Notes: generated by a model from the letters alone, not told the origin. A stretch of 18,223 bases of DNA from JACJWR01 sp964547485 (GCA_964547485.1 CAZJNU010000052.1:1-18223), one strand, 5' to 3'; counted from the stretch's first letter, positions 8,841 through 16,041 are shown. Numbers and translations: made by a program.

Positions 8841-10078
8841 CCGGCCATTGGCTGACTCTTCGAGTGGAACCAGAACCGCAACGCGACCAGGATCGCGCCG
8901 CCCGCCACCACGACCGCGTCGATCAGGAGCGCGTCGTTGACGCCGACCTGGTCGAACAGCAGACCGATCAGCAGCGCCCCCAGGGCCGTTGTCGCCGTCA
9001 CCAGGACGAAGAAGAGTCCGATCATGCTGCCTCGGATGTCTGCCGGTATGTCCACCGACAGGGTCCCCTGTCCGCTGACGAAGACGAACTCCCAACCGGC
9101 TCCCACCAACATCAACGCAACCACGTCGATCGGAATGTTGCCGTCCGGCGATACCCCGCAGATGAAGAGTCCCACCGCCGCAATCGCCAGTCCGGCGGCG
9201 ATCGTCCGGCTACCGGAGCGGGTACCTCGCAGGAGTCGGCTCAGGATCGGGTTGGCCACAATCGCGCCGAGTCCGATGGCACCTAGGAACAACCCGACCG
9301 CCAGTGCTCCGTCACTGTGCTCATTCGCGATATCCGGCATCAACTGCTCGATCGGCGCCGCCAGGGTGAAGAAAGCGGCAACCCCGATGGCGACCACCTG
9401 TACGATCGGCAACCGCCACCCCTGGCGTAGCCCCTCACGCAGGGGCGGCTTCCGGCGTGCTGCCAGGTGTGCATCAGCGCGCAACGTGATCGACGTGAGC
9501 ACGCCGGCGACCACGAGATAGGACACCCCGTTGATCGCGAACGCGAGGCCGGGGCCGATTGCGGCCACCACCGCACCCCCGATGATCGCGCCGCCGAGCC
9601 GAGTGATGTTGTACGCCATCGAGGTCCGCGCCACCGCCTGGTGACGGAACTCCGCCGGTACGGTGGCGGGGACTATCAACGCGAGCACAGGCTGGTTAAG
9701 CGAGAACGGGATAGCGCCGGCGAACACGCACAGGTAGATGAGCGGGACCGTGATGACCGAGGCGAAGGCCAATGTCGCCATCACCAGGACCGGCGTCGCC
9801 TGACACAGGGACAATACGATGGCCAGCCGCCGCGGGTCGTATCGGTCGGCAAGCTGCCCACCGATAGGCGCCCCGACCAGGGCGGGACCGAGCGCAAGCG
9901 CAGCGAGCACCCCCACCGCGGCCGAACTGCCGGAGAGTTGGAACACCAGCCAGGTCGCCCCGACGACCTGCATATACGAACCGGCCGACGACACCACCCG
10001 AGCGATGAAGACGCGCCGATACGCCGGAAACGAGCGCAGGCCACGCGGCGTGGCCGTGTCATCGGTGCGGTCCTGCAC
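8837..10078 (-). CDS. MFS transporter (12-helix, MFS_3/EntS-like)
   Basis: A 413-aa hydrophobic protein with about 12 helices. The start resembles MFS_3 exporters: FPAYRRVFIARVVSSAGSYMQVVGATWLVFQLSGSSAAVGVL. Next comes the loop 2-3 signature GGQLADRYDPRRLAI (about residues 74-88). A central loop with LAARRKPPLREGLRQGWR separates the two six-helix halves. It is probably a proton-driven exporter in the cytoplasmic membrane; the substrate cannot be inferred. The GTG start at 10078 lies 6 nt after a TAGGGT box without a ribosome site, predicting a leaderless mRNA. It converges on the DinB gene with overlapping stops. The assembly gap lies on its upstream side. Confidence 0.92.
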   Translation of the reverse strand: MQDRTDDTATPRGLRSFPAYRRVFIARVVSSAGSYMQVVGATWLVFQLSGSSAAVGVLAALALGPALVGAPIGGQLADRYDPRRLAIVLSLCQATPVLVMATLAFASVITVPLIYLCVFAGAIPFSLNQPVLALIVPATVPAEFRHQAVARTSMAYNITRLGGAIIGGAVVAAIGPGLAFAINGVSYLVVAGVLTSITLRADAHLAARRKPPLREGLRQGWRLPIVQVVAIGVAAFFTLAAPIEQLMPDIANEHSDGALAVGLFLGAIGLGAIVANPILSRLLRGTRSGSRTIAAGLAIAAVGLFICGVSPDGNIPIDVVALMLVGAGWEFVFVSGQGTLSVDIPADIRGSMIGLFFVLVTATTALGALLIGLLFDQVGVNDALLIDAVVVAGGAILVALRFWFHSKSQPMAG

Positions 10079-10084
10079 GCGGTC

Positions 10085-10114
10085 ACCCTAGTCGCCGAGC
10101 GTTCGCGGCGTCAG
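10085..10114 (-). promoter_or_regulatory. Promoter for a leaderless MFS transcript
   Basis: On the minus strand, CTGACG (10109-10114) is followed by an 18-bp spacer, TAGGGT (10085-10090), 6 nt and then the GTG start. The spacing puts the expected transcription start at the start codon. Confidence 0.65.
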
Positions 10115-10138
10115 ACTGTGCGTTGAGCGCAGGACATC

Positions 10139-10390
10139 TATTGGGCATTGGCGGCCACAATCGATGAAGGGTGGGGGGTGGGGGGGGGGGGGGTGGGGCC
10201 CCCCCCCCCCCCCCCCACCGAAAGGGCCCCCCCCCCCCCAAAGATGGGGGGNNNNNNNNNNCTCGGGTGTTTTGCGCGCCTCCAATTGTGGGGGCGGGGG
10301 GCCCCACCAGGATGTGGGGGGGGGGGGGCGGCCCCATCCCGCCCCCCCCCCCGCCCACCCTGTCGAACGAATGGCCGCCAACGCCCAATT
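10139..10390. repeat. Inverted repeat flanking homopolymers and a 10-N assembly gap
   Basis: TATTGGGCATTGGCGGCCA at 10139-10157 and the reverse complement of 10372-10390 match at 17 of 19 positions. Further shared blocks inside the arms are TCGA and AGGGTGGG. Between the arms are long runs of G and C (about 10172-10250 and 10290-10355) and 10 Ns (10252-10261). The homopolymers look like failed sequence at two contig ends rather than biology. The arms suggest a strong hairpin that blocked sequencing, or a mis-joined inverted end. Confidence 0.7.
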
Positions 10391-10657
10391 CGTAGGGCGC
10401 GAACCCATCACCCGGCCGGGTCGAGGCCGCAGTCAGGGCTGGGCGCCAGCGCCCAGTCGGCTCGAGCCAGCCGCGGCGATTGACCTGGTCAGTTCAGCGT
10501 GACAATAGGGCCGTGTTGGCGCCGATCAGATTGCACGGGCCGTGCGGCGAATGCCGCGTGGACTGCCGACCGGCCGCTTTCGCCGCATAACCGGGTCACA
10601 CGCCAACCGAGCGTGGAATCCCCGTTGGTCGAGAAACTGGCGATCATCATGCGGGGA

Positions 10658-10690
10658 GTTACCGCGGGCCGGAACGGTAACGGGTAACTT
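10658..10690 (+). promoter_or_regulatory. Putative operator dyad and -10 box upstream of the racemase fusion
   Basis: GTTACCG (10658-10664) and CGGTAAC (10675-10681) form a perfect 7-bp dyad with a 10-bp centre. A further GGTAAC (10683-10688) follows and overlaps a possible -10 TAACTT (10685-10690). The dyad would cover the -35 region, a normal position for a dimeric repressor. No regulator gene is next to it in the window. Confidence 0.45.
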
Positions 10691-10746
10691 CGGAGCAAGC
10701 GATTCCGCGCACCTGAGGCCAGCCAATCCCAGTGAGGAGCGTGCCG

Positions 10747-11928
10747 GTGAGGAAGGTGGGTCTGCTCGGCGGAATGAGTTGGGAGAGCACGGCGGAGTAC
10801 TACCGGCTCATGAACGAACTCGTTCGCGACGAACGCGGCGGCCTGCATTCAGCTGAGTTGGTACTCGCCTCCGTGGACTTCGCCGCATTTGAACCACTGC
10901 TGGCAGGACGCCGCTGGGATCTGGTCTCGGAATTCCTGATCGACGCGGCCAGATCCGTGGCGAAGGCCGGCGCAGAGGCGATCGTAATCTGCACCAATAC
11001 CGGTCACATAGTCGCCGACGAGGTGGCCCAAGCGGTCGATCTACCGGTGCTGCACATTGTCGATGTGGTGGCCGAAGCGATCCTGGCGGCGGGGGTGTCG
11101 ACAGTTGGCCTGCTCGGCACCGCGTTCACGATGACCGAACCGTTCTTCGTCGAGAGACTTCGAATGCACGGGATCTCGACTGTGGTTCCGCGAACCGCCG
11201 ATCGGGGGGCGATCAACAGCATCATCTTCGACGAACTGGTGGTTGGCGAAATCAAGGACATCTCGCGCCGGGATGTCCTCGCCATCATCGACCGGCTATC
11301 CACCGACGGCGCCGAGGGCGTCGTGCTCGGCTGCACCGAACTGGAACTACTGGTCGCCCCCGCCGATACACCTGTGCCACTGTTCCGGACTGCCCGGCTG
11401 CACGCGCAGGCAGCGGTCAGATTCTCGCTCGACGGTACCCTCCCGCAGCCAATCCGAGCGGCCTCCCCGATACTCCACGGTCCCCGATCGGACATCGCCA
11501 TCAGCCGGCTGTTCGACGGTAGGCGATCGGAGGTCTACCGGGCATTCGTCGATCCCGACCGGATCGCCCAATGGTTCGGGCCGGTCGGCTTCTCCGTCCA
11601 TCGGCACACGGTGGTGATCGACGCCAGAGTCGGCGGCCACCAACGATTCGTGATGGTCTGCGATACGGATGCCGAGACAACGTCGGCGGTCCACGCCACC
11701 TACACCGAGGTGGTCGAAAATGAGGTCTTGGCCGGTGACGAGGTGGTCGCGGGGATCCCGGGGTTCGAGGGGATCGAACGGATACACCTGCGGCTGGAAT
11801 TCCACGATGTCGAAGGTGGAACGCTGCTTCGGCTGACCCAAGGCCCTTACCGGGAGCAGTTACGCGGGTTGGCCGCATCGGGCTGGGAGAGTTCCTTCAC
11901 GAAGTTGGATCTGCTGCTGAGCCGCTGA
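10747..11928 (+). CDS. Asp/Glu racemase-AHSA1 (SRPBCC) fusion protein
   Basis: A 393-aa single open frame with two domains. Residues 1 to about 230 are an aspartate/glutamate racemase of the YgeA type: GLLGGMSWEST near the start and two catalytic cysteines, C83 in VICTNTGH and C196 in LGCTELELL. These give the two-base, cofactor-free racemisation site. Residues about 249-393 are an AHSA1-like SRPBCC domain: DIAISRLFDGRRSEVYRAF, IAQWFGPVGFSV, VGGHQRFVM, YTEVVENEVL and a final GWESSFTKLDLLL. An 18-residue linker joins them. GTG at 10747 is chosen over GTG 10732 because GAGGAG lies 7 nt upstream and the racemase begins MRKVGLLGG. I know of no standard family with this pairing; the C-terminal domain may bind a small hydrophobic ligand. 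It converges on the DUF445 gene. Confidence 0.88.
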   Translation: MRKVGLLGGMSWESTAEYYRLMNELVRDERGGLHSAELVLASVDFAAFEPLLAGRRWDLVSEFLIDAARSVAKAGAEAIVICTNTGHIVADEVAQAVDLPVLHIVDVVAEAILAAGVSTVGLLGTAFTMTEPFFVERLRMHGISTVVPRTADRGAINSIIFDELVVGEIKDISRRDVLAIIDRLSTDGAEGVVLGCTELELLVAPADTPVPLFRTARLHAQAAVRFSLDGTLPQPIRAASPILHGPRSDIAISRLFDGRRSEVYRAFVDPDRIAQWFGPVGFSVHRHTVVIDARVGGHQRFVMVCDTDAETTSAVHATYTEVVENEVLAGDEVVAGIPGFEGIERIHLRLEFHDVEGGTLLRLTQGPYREQLRGLAASGWESSFTKLDLLLSR

Positions 11929-11954
11929 CGGTGTTCACCGGATGGGCCCCGACA

Positions 11955-12011
11955 GCCGTCGACCGAGGCGGCCGCCGTGCACCGAGGCAGCCGCCGTCGA
12001 CCGACCGGCCG
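11955..12011. repeat. Three tandem 19-bp repeats between convergent genes
   Basis: Units at 11955-11973, 11974-11992 and 11993-12011 each begin GCCGT. Units one and two match at 16 of 19 positions. Unit three matches unit one over its first 12 bases and then diverges. They lie in the gap between the racemase fusion stop (11928) and the DUF445 stop (12023). Unlike the other junction repeats, they are not clear copies of either gene end. Confidence 0.75.
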
Positions 12012-12022
12012 TTAGGCGCGAC

Positions 12023-13312
12023 CTAGCCGAGCAGCAGCAGCCCGACCCCGTAAATGACCACTCCCGCCAGCGCACCCACGACGGTGCCGTTCACCCTGAT
12101 GTACTGCAGGTCCTTGCCCACCTGCAACTCGATCCGCCGGGACGCCTCGGTCGCGTCCCAGCGCGCCACCGTGTCGGAGATCAGCGACGTCGCCTCCGCG
12201 CCGTACCGGGAACTCAGGTAGATCGCCCCATCACAGATGCGACGATCCACTCGCGCCCGGAATACCTCGTCGGTCCGAAGCCGATCCGCAAGTTCCAGCA
12301 CCAGTTGGTCGGCCCGGGTGCGCAGTTCGCCATCCGGGTCAGACAACGCGGCGAGCAGGACCTGTTTGGTCGCCGGCCAGATAGAGGCGACAGCCGCCTG
12401 CACCTCCACCGAGGCCAGTGTCTGGGTCTTGAAATCCTCGACCTTGGCAATCAACTCCGGGTCCTCGCGTAGCCGGACAGCGACCTCCGAGAGCCAGGTG
12501 TCGATGGCGGCCCGCGCCCGGTGGTCGGGGTCGGCCAAAGCGTCTGCCAGCCATCGACAGAGCTCGTCATGCACCCGACGTCCGACGGCCTCGTGGGCAG
12601 CGCGAGCCAGAAAGAACCCTTGCGCTGGTCCCCGGGCCGCGACCAGGTCGACGATGGTCTGCTCATTGCGCACCATCCAGTCGTGGGCGACCCGGAACAG
12701 GGCGTCGATAGCTGCCACATGGCTCCGGTCAGCCGTGACGGCCGACAGCAGTCTGCCCGCCGGTGGACCCCACTCGTAGGCTGCCGCCTGCCGGAACAAC
12801 AGGGACCGGATCAAGTTCTGGACATCGGTGTCGCGCAGTGAATTGATCGCAGCTTCGCCAGCCTCGGCCGCTTCCCCGATCAGCCACCCCCGGTGCTTCG
12901 GGTTCGCGAGATAGTCACCGATTCGAAGCGCCGGTTGCGCGCTGGCCACCTTCGCTCGGACCACCTCCTCGTTCAGGAAGTTCTGCTGCACAAACGAGCC
13001 GAGACTGGCGCCCAGTTGGTCCTTCTTGTTCGGGATCAGAGCGGTGTGCGGGATCGGGATTCCCATCGGATGGCGGAAGAGCGCCGTGACTGCAAACCAG
13101 TCGGCCAGACCGCCGACCATCGCCGCCTCCGCCCCGGCCCGGACGAATCCCCAGCCAGCGCTCGCCCCCGGCTGCTCGGCAAAGTGCCAGGCGATGAGGA
13201 GGATCACCGCCGATACGCAGAGCAGCACGAGCGGGATGAGTTTCATTCGTCGAAGTGCTCGCAGCTTCTCCGCATCGCCCGCCAGGTCGGCCCCGGCCGT
13301 CATCACTGTCAC
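12023..13312 (-). CDS. DUF445 family membrane-anchored protein
   Basis: About 429 aa. An N-terminal helix (LIPLVLLCVSAVILLIAWHF) precedes the DUF445 core segment GGLADWFAVTALFRHPMGIPIPHTALIPNKKDQLG. A long soluble, largely helical region follows, then a C-terminal hydrophobic anchor (VVGALAGVVIYGVGLLLLG). The molecular role of DUF445 is unknown; such proteins are expected to sit in the cytoplasmic membrane with both ends anchored. GTG at 13312 is favoured because TAGCGT lies 7 nt upstream with no ribosome site, predicting a leaderless mRNA. ATG at 13303 is a close alternative, and the open frame continues to 13357. It diverges from the GGDEF-EAL pseudogene. Confidence 0.88.
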   Translation of the reverse strand: MTVMTAGADLAGDAEKLRALRRMKLIPLVLLCVSAVILLIAWHFAEQPGASAGWGFVRAGAEAAMVGGLADWFAVTALFRHPMGIPIPHTALIPNKKDQLGASLGSFVQQNFLNEEVVRAKVASAQPALRIGDYLANPKHRGWLIGEAAEAGEAAINSLRDTDVQNLIRSLLFRQAAAYEWGPPAGRLLSAVTADRSHVAAIDALFRVAHDWMVRNEQTIVDLVAARGPAQGFFLARAAHEAVGRRVHDELCRWLADALADPDHRARAAIDTWLSEVAVRLREDPELIAKVEDFKTQTLASVEVQAAVASIWPATKQVLLAALSDPDGELRTRADQLVLELADRLRTDEVFRARVDRRICDGAIYLSSRYGAEATSLISDTVARWDATEASRRIELQVGKDLQYIRVNGTVVGALAGVVIYGVGLLLLG

Positions 13313-13319
13313 GATGTGC

Positions 13320-13325
13320 ACGCTA
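13320..13325 (-). promoter_or_regulatory. -10 box TAGCGT for a leaderless DUF445 transcript
   Basis: TAGCGT on the minus strand is 7 nt before GTG 13312. No clear -35 is visible 17-18 bp upstream. It is one of six similar arrangements in this window. Confidence 0.5.
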
Positions 13326-13379
13326 CCCGCAGCCACAGGGGGCTCGACTCGAGTCACGACTCTGCGAGGATTTTGGCGC

Positions 13380-13385
13380 TAACCT
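13380..13385 (+). promoter_or_regulatory. Candidate -10 box TAACCT for the GGDEF-EAL pseudogene
   Basis: TAACCT lies 20 bp before ATG 13405 and 32 bp before ATG 13417. It would start a short-leader transcript. The -35 region is poor, so this is a weak call. Confidence 0.3.
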
Positions 13386-13416
13386 CGGCTCAAGTCCCCA
13401 ACGGATGGTGCCGACC

Positions 13417-14841
13417 ATGACTCTCGTGGAACAGCCGCCCCCCGATCGGTCACCGTTTCTCGATCAGGTCACCGGTCTGAGTAGTGCGGCCATGTTCCGG
13501 GAACTCCTCAGCCACTCGCTGCTGCGGTCACGTCGGTCACCGATGGACTTGGCCGTGTTGCGAGTCCATCTCGATGGCATGCCCGAGCCGGCTGGGGACC
13601 CCGGGCCGGACGGGGCAGCCGAGGCCGACCTCCCTCGGCAGTTGCTCCAACTGGCGGCCACTCGGATTGTCAGTTGCCTGCGGGCTGGCGACGTTGCGGC
13701 CCGGTTGGGGGACGTGGACTTCGCGGTCTTGCTGGAGAACACCTGGTCGCCATCGGACGCAACCGCAATCGCCCAGCGCATTCTCACCTCACTCCGGCGC
13801 CCCATGGTGATCGGCGACTCGGAGCTCTCAGTGACGGCGAGCGTGGGTATCGCCGTAGGTGCGATCTCAACCGCGAACCGTGGCCCAACCGACGGCGGAA
13901 CCAGTGGCTCAGACCCCACTGTCGGCCCCGGCGGCGATCGGGATCCGTGGGTGTTAGCCGACGCGTTCATCCGCCGAGCCGAGTTGGCCATGCAGGCGGC
14001 CATCGCAGCAGGAGGCGACAGATCATGGTTGTCCGAACCAGGGACCTCGGACACTTCGGTGCAACTGCTCATCAGAACGACTGACCTGCGGGAAGCTCTG
14101 GAGCGTGACGAAATCGAAGTGGCCTACCAGCCGGTGGTCGAGATTGGCACCGACCGCGTCACGGGCTTCGAGGTGCTGGTGCGCTGGAACCACCCGACTC
14201 TCGGGCTGCTGACACCCGCGGATTTTGTGCCCGTGGCCGAGTCGAGCGGGCTGATCGAGAGACTGGGCGAGCGGGTCCTGCGCCAGTCTCTTCAGCAACT
14301 CGCCAGCTGGCAGCGGGACCATCCGACTCAGTCGCAACTGAACATCTCCGTCAATATCTCCGGCAGTCAACTTCGCAGTGAATCGTTCTCGGCTGATGTC
14401 CGCCAGCTTGTGTCGAACAGCGGCATCAGCCCGGGCACCCTCATCCTCGAAGTTGACGAGGCTGCCCTGCGAGCGGCTGGCAAGAGCGCGCTCGACCGTC
14501 TCGCCCGACTGCGGCATGCCGACGTCCGGATCTACCTGGACGACTGGCGGGCGCACCCGCCCGCAGCACCTTCCGGGAACGACCTCAGTGCGCTACCGCT
14601 CGACGGGCTGAAACTGGCGGCGGACGTGGTGGCTGAGTTGCCCGCCGAAGCCGCGATGGACACGGCACGCGCGGCGCTGACCGTGGCGGTCACTGCAGGC
14701 TTCTAACCCGTGGTCGCGAAGGGTGTGGAAACCGAGGAGCAATGGCGGATCCTCGCTGATCTAGGCTTCCAACTGGGCCAGGGCTACCGGATTGGGACCC
14801 CTCAGGACGCCGCCGAGACCGGCGGGCTGCTTGCCGATTGA
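13417..14841 (+). pseudogene. Degenerate GGDEF-EAL protein interrupted by an in-frame TAA
   Basis: The frame encodes 429 residues, then TAA at 14704-14706, then 44 more codons in the same frame to TGA at 14839-14841. The downstream codons are the normal EAL-domain end (VVAKGVETEEQWRILADLGFQLGQGYRIGTP), so one stop truncates the domain. The GGDEF site reads GDVDF (98-102) and lacks the DxLTGLxNR form, so cyclase activity is not expected. In the EAL domain E252 (EVL), N313, E345 and K399 remain, but the DDFGTG loop has become DDWRAHPP (375-382) and AEGVE has become AKGVE. ATG 13417 has GGATGG about 7 nt upstream; ATG 13405 is an alternative. A truncated protein might still be made and bind c-di-GMP or partners. 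Confidence 0.85.
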
Positions 14842-14847
14842 GTCCCA

Positions 14848-14916
14848 AGCGACCGCGCGAACTTCGGCGGACGCCGATTGAAGCCAGCGACTTCGCGAAC
14901 CTCAGCGACCGCCGAT
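14848..14916. repeat. Tandem duplication of the yccF 3' end
   Basis: 14886-14916, covering the last codons and stop of yccF, and 14848-14878 match at 25 of 31 positions with an exact 38-bp offset. On the minus strand the gene copy reads IGGR-stop; the outer copy reads IGVRRS, with TGA changed to CGA. The outer copy contains a TCGGC-GGAC-GCCGA hairpin (14864-14877), and the inner one a TTCGCGAA palindrome (14892-14899). Confidence 0.75.
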
Positions 14917-15336
14917 GGGGGTCACGGCGACCATTCCGGTTTCGCCTAGCCGCCTCGCCTCATCCAGCGAGACGATGTCCTTGCCCAGCGGGAACAGCGA
15001 CAGTTTCGCGAGTTTGAAACTCGCCACGCCGAACGGAATGCCGATGATGGTGATGCAGAAGATCACCCCGGAGATCACGTGCCCGATCGCCAGCCAGATC
15101 CCGGCCAGGATGAACCACAGGATGTTGCCGATAGTGGAGCCCGCACCGGCATCGGGTCGAACCACCACTGTCCTACCGAAGGGCCAGAGCGCGTAGCCAG
15201 CGATTCGGAACGAGGCGATACCGAACGGGATCGTGATGATCAGGATGCACATGATCACACCGGCGATCACGTACCCAATCGCCATCCAGAATCCGGACAG
15301 GATAAGCCACAGGATATTGCCGATGAATCGAAGCAT
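14902..15336 (-). CDS. yccF: YccF family inner-membrane protein
   Basis: A 144-aa membrane protein made of two similar halves. The first has IGNILWLILSGFWMAIGY followed by ITIPFGIASF; the second has IGNILWFILAGIWLAIGH followed by IGIPFGVASF. This internal duplication is normal for YccF (DUF307). A short polar C-terminus ends in TPIGGR. The function is unknown. ATG at 15336 lies 6 nt after TAGACT with no ribosome site, so a leaderless mRNA is predicted. It follows the DUF3817 gene by 34 bp on the same strand but seems to have its own promoter. Its 3' end is duplicated toward the convergent pseudogene. Confidence 0.93.
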   Translation of the reverse strand: MLRFIGNILWLILSGFWMAIGYVIAGVIMCILIITIPFGIASFRIAGYALWPFGRTVVVRPDAGAGSTIGNILWFILAGIWLAIGHVISGVIFCITIIGIPFGVASFKLAKLSLFPLGKDIVSLDEARRLGETGMVAVTPIGGR

Positions 15337-15342
15337 GGACCG

Positions 15343-15348
15343 AGTCTA
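15343..15348 (-). promoter_or_regulatory. -10 box TAGACT for a leaderless yccF transcript
   Basis: TAGACT on the minus strand, 6 nt, then ATG. Identical in box and spacing to the element before the 217-aa gene at 5245. It sits in the 34-bp gap after the DUF3817 stop. Confidence 0.65.
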
Positions 15349-15370
15349 CGCGCCGCCGCCGACAACGAAC

Positions 15371-15679
15371 TTAGGCTTCGGTCGCCAACCGGCCTTTGAT
15401 GTCCTTGGCGACGAAATGCTCGGCAACAAATGAGACGAATGGGATGGTGCCGGCCAGCATGATCAGAATGGTTCGCCCCACCGAGTACTTGACCTTCATG
15501 GCCAAGTCCACTGTCGTGATCAGATAGATCACGTAGAGGAAGCCATGGATGGGTCCGGCGATCGCGATCAGAGTCTCGTCATGCCAGACGTACTTGAGCA
15601 GCATCGAGACGACCAGGATCAGCAACATCACGCCGACGATGTAGGCCATCACCCGGAATCGAAGAAGTGCACCAGCCAC
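15371..15679 (-). CDS. DUF3817 family membrane protein
   Basis: A 102-aa protein with three predicted helices. It follows the DUF3817 pattern well: GALLRFRVMAYIVGVMLLILV at the N-terminus, then GPIHGFLYVIYLITTVDLA with a histidine in the membrane region, then GRTILIMLAGTIPFVSFVAEHFV. The role is unknown. GTG at 15679 gives the full family N-terminus. A TAGCGT box ends 8 nt before it and overlaps the stop codon of the preceding gene. It may be transcribed with the two-helix protein upstream (11-bp gap) or from its own promoter. Confidence 0.9.
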   Translation of the reverse strand: MAGALLRFRVMAYIVGVMLLILVVSMLLKYVWHDETLIAIAGPIHGFLYVIYLITTVDLAMKVKYSVGRTILIMLAGTIPFVSFVAEHFVAKDIKGRLATEA

Positions 15680-15687
15680 GGAACCCG

Positions 15688-15693
15688 ACGCTA
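15688..15693 (-). promoter_or_regulatory. Possible -10 box TAGCGT for DUF3817
   Basis: TAGCGT on the minus strand includes the TAG stop of the upstream gene and ends 8 nt before GTG 15679. The absence of a ribosome site supports a leaderless or near-leaderless start, but reinitiation from the upstream gene is equally possible. Confidence 0.4.
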
Positions 15694-16035
15694 CCCTTCA
15701 CCGGCATCGGCAACGGCGTCGGCCTCCGCCTGCGCGGCCGCCGCCGCCTGCTCCGCCTGCGCGGCCTGGGCGGCCTCCCACTCGGCGTCCGCCTTCAGGT
15801 CGGCTTGCCGCTGATCCCGCATGAACCGCCACCAGAACCAGATGGCAACCCCGGCGAAGACCCACCAGTTGAACGCATACGCGTAATTGCGCCAACTCGA
15901 TACTGCGACGCCGGCCGGGTGGGGAGCGCCCGCAACCCGCCACTGCCAACTGCCCAGCCAGATCATCACGCCGGCAATGGTGAAACAGAAGACGTGCCAG
16001 GGGATCCAGCGCCTGGCCAGCACGTAGTCCCTCAC
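15691..16035 (-). CDS. Small two-helix membrane protein with Ala/Glu-rich tail
   Basis: About 114 aa. It begins with RDYVLARRWIPWHVF, then a first helix ending GSWQW, a short loop, and a second helix (WWVFAGVAIWFWW). This resembles small SURF1-like N-terminal membrane proteins often found next to DUF3817 in Actinobacteria, from memory. The last 35 residues are almost all Ala, Glu, Gln and Asp and may form a cytoplasmic coiled coil. GTG at 16035 is chosen because TACGGT lies 6 nt before it; a TTG at 16053 extends the frame but is less likely. It is 11 bp upstream of the DUF3817 gene. No enzymatic function can be given. Confidence 0.8.
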   Translation of the reverse strand: MRDYVLARRWIPWHVFCFTIAGVMIWLGSWQWRVAGAPHPAGVAVSSWRNYAYAFNWWVFAGVAIWFWWRFMRDQRQADLKADAEWEAAQAAQAEQAAAAAQAEADAVADAGEG

Positions 16036-16041
16036 ACCGGT

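Larger units (their letters stand above)
10079..10746. other. 668-bp non-coding stretch between MFS and racemase starts
   Basis: It holds the MFS promoter (10085-10114), the inverted repeat with homopolymers and Ns (10139-10390), and a putative operator and promoter for the racemase (10658-10690). Between about 10391 and 10657 I see no gene: the open frames there are short, antisense or overlapping, and lack ribosome sites. Because of the Ns, adjacency of the two sides depends on scaffolding. Confidence 0.7.

Noticed and set aside
10172..10355. G-quadruplex-forming element
   Set aside because: Runs of G and C this long next to an N gap are more likely poly-G read failure; they cannot be trusted as genomic sequence.
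10148..10502. Gly/Pro-rich open frames on both strands around the Ns
   Set aside because: They are translations of G and C homopolymers and Ns, which look like sequencing artefacts.
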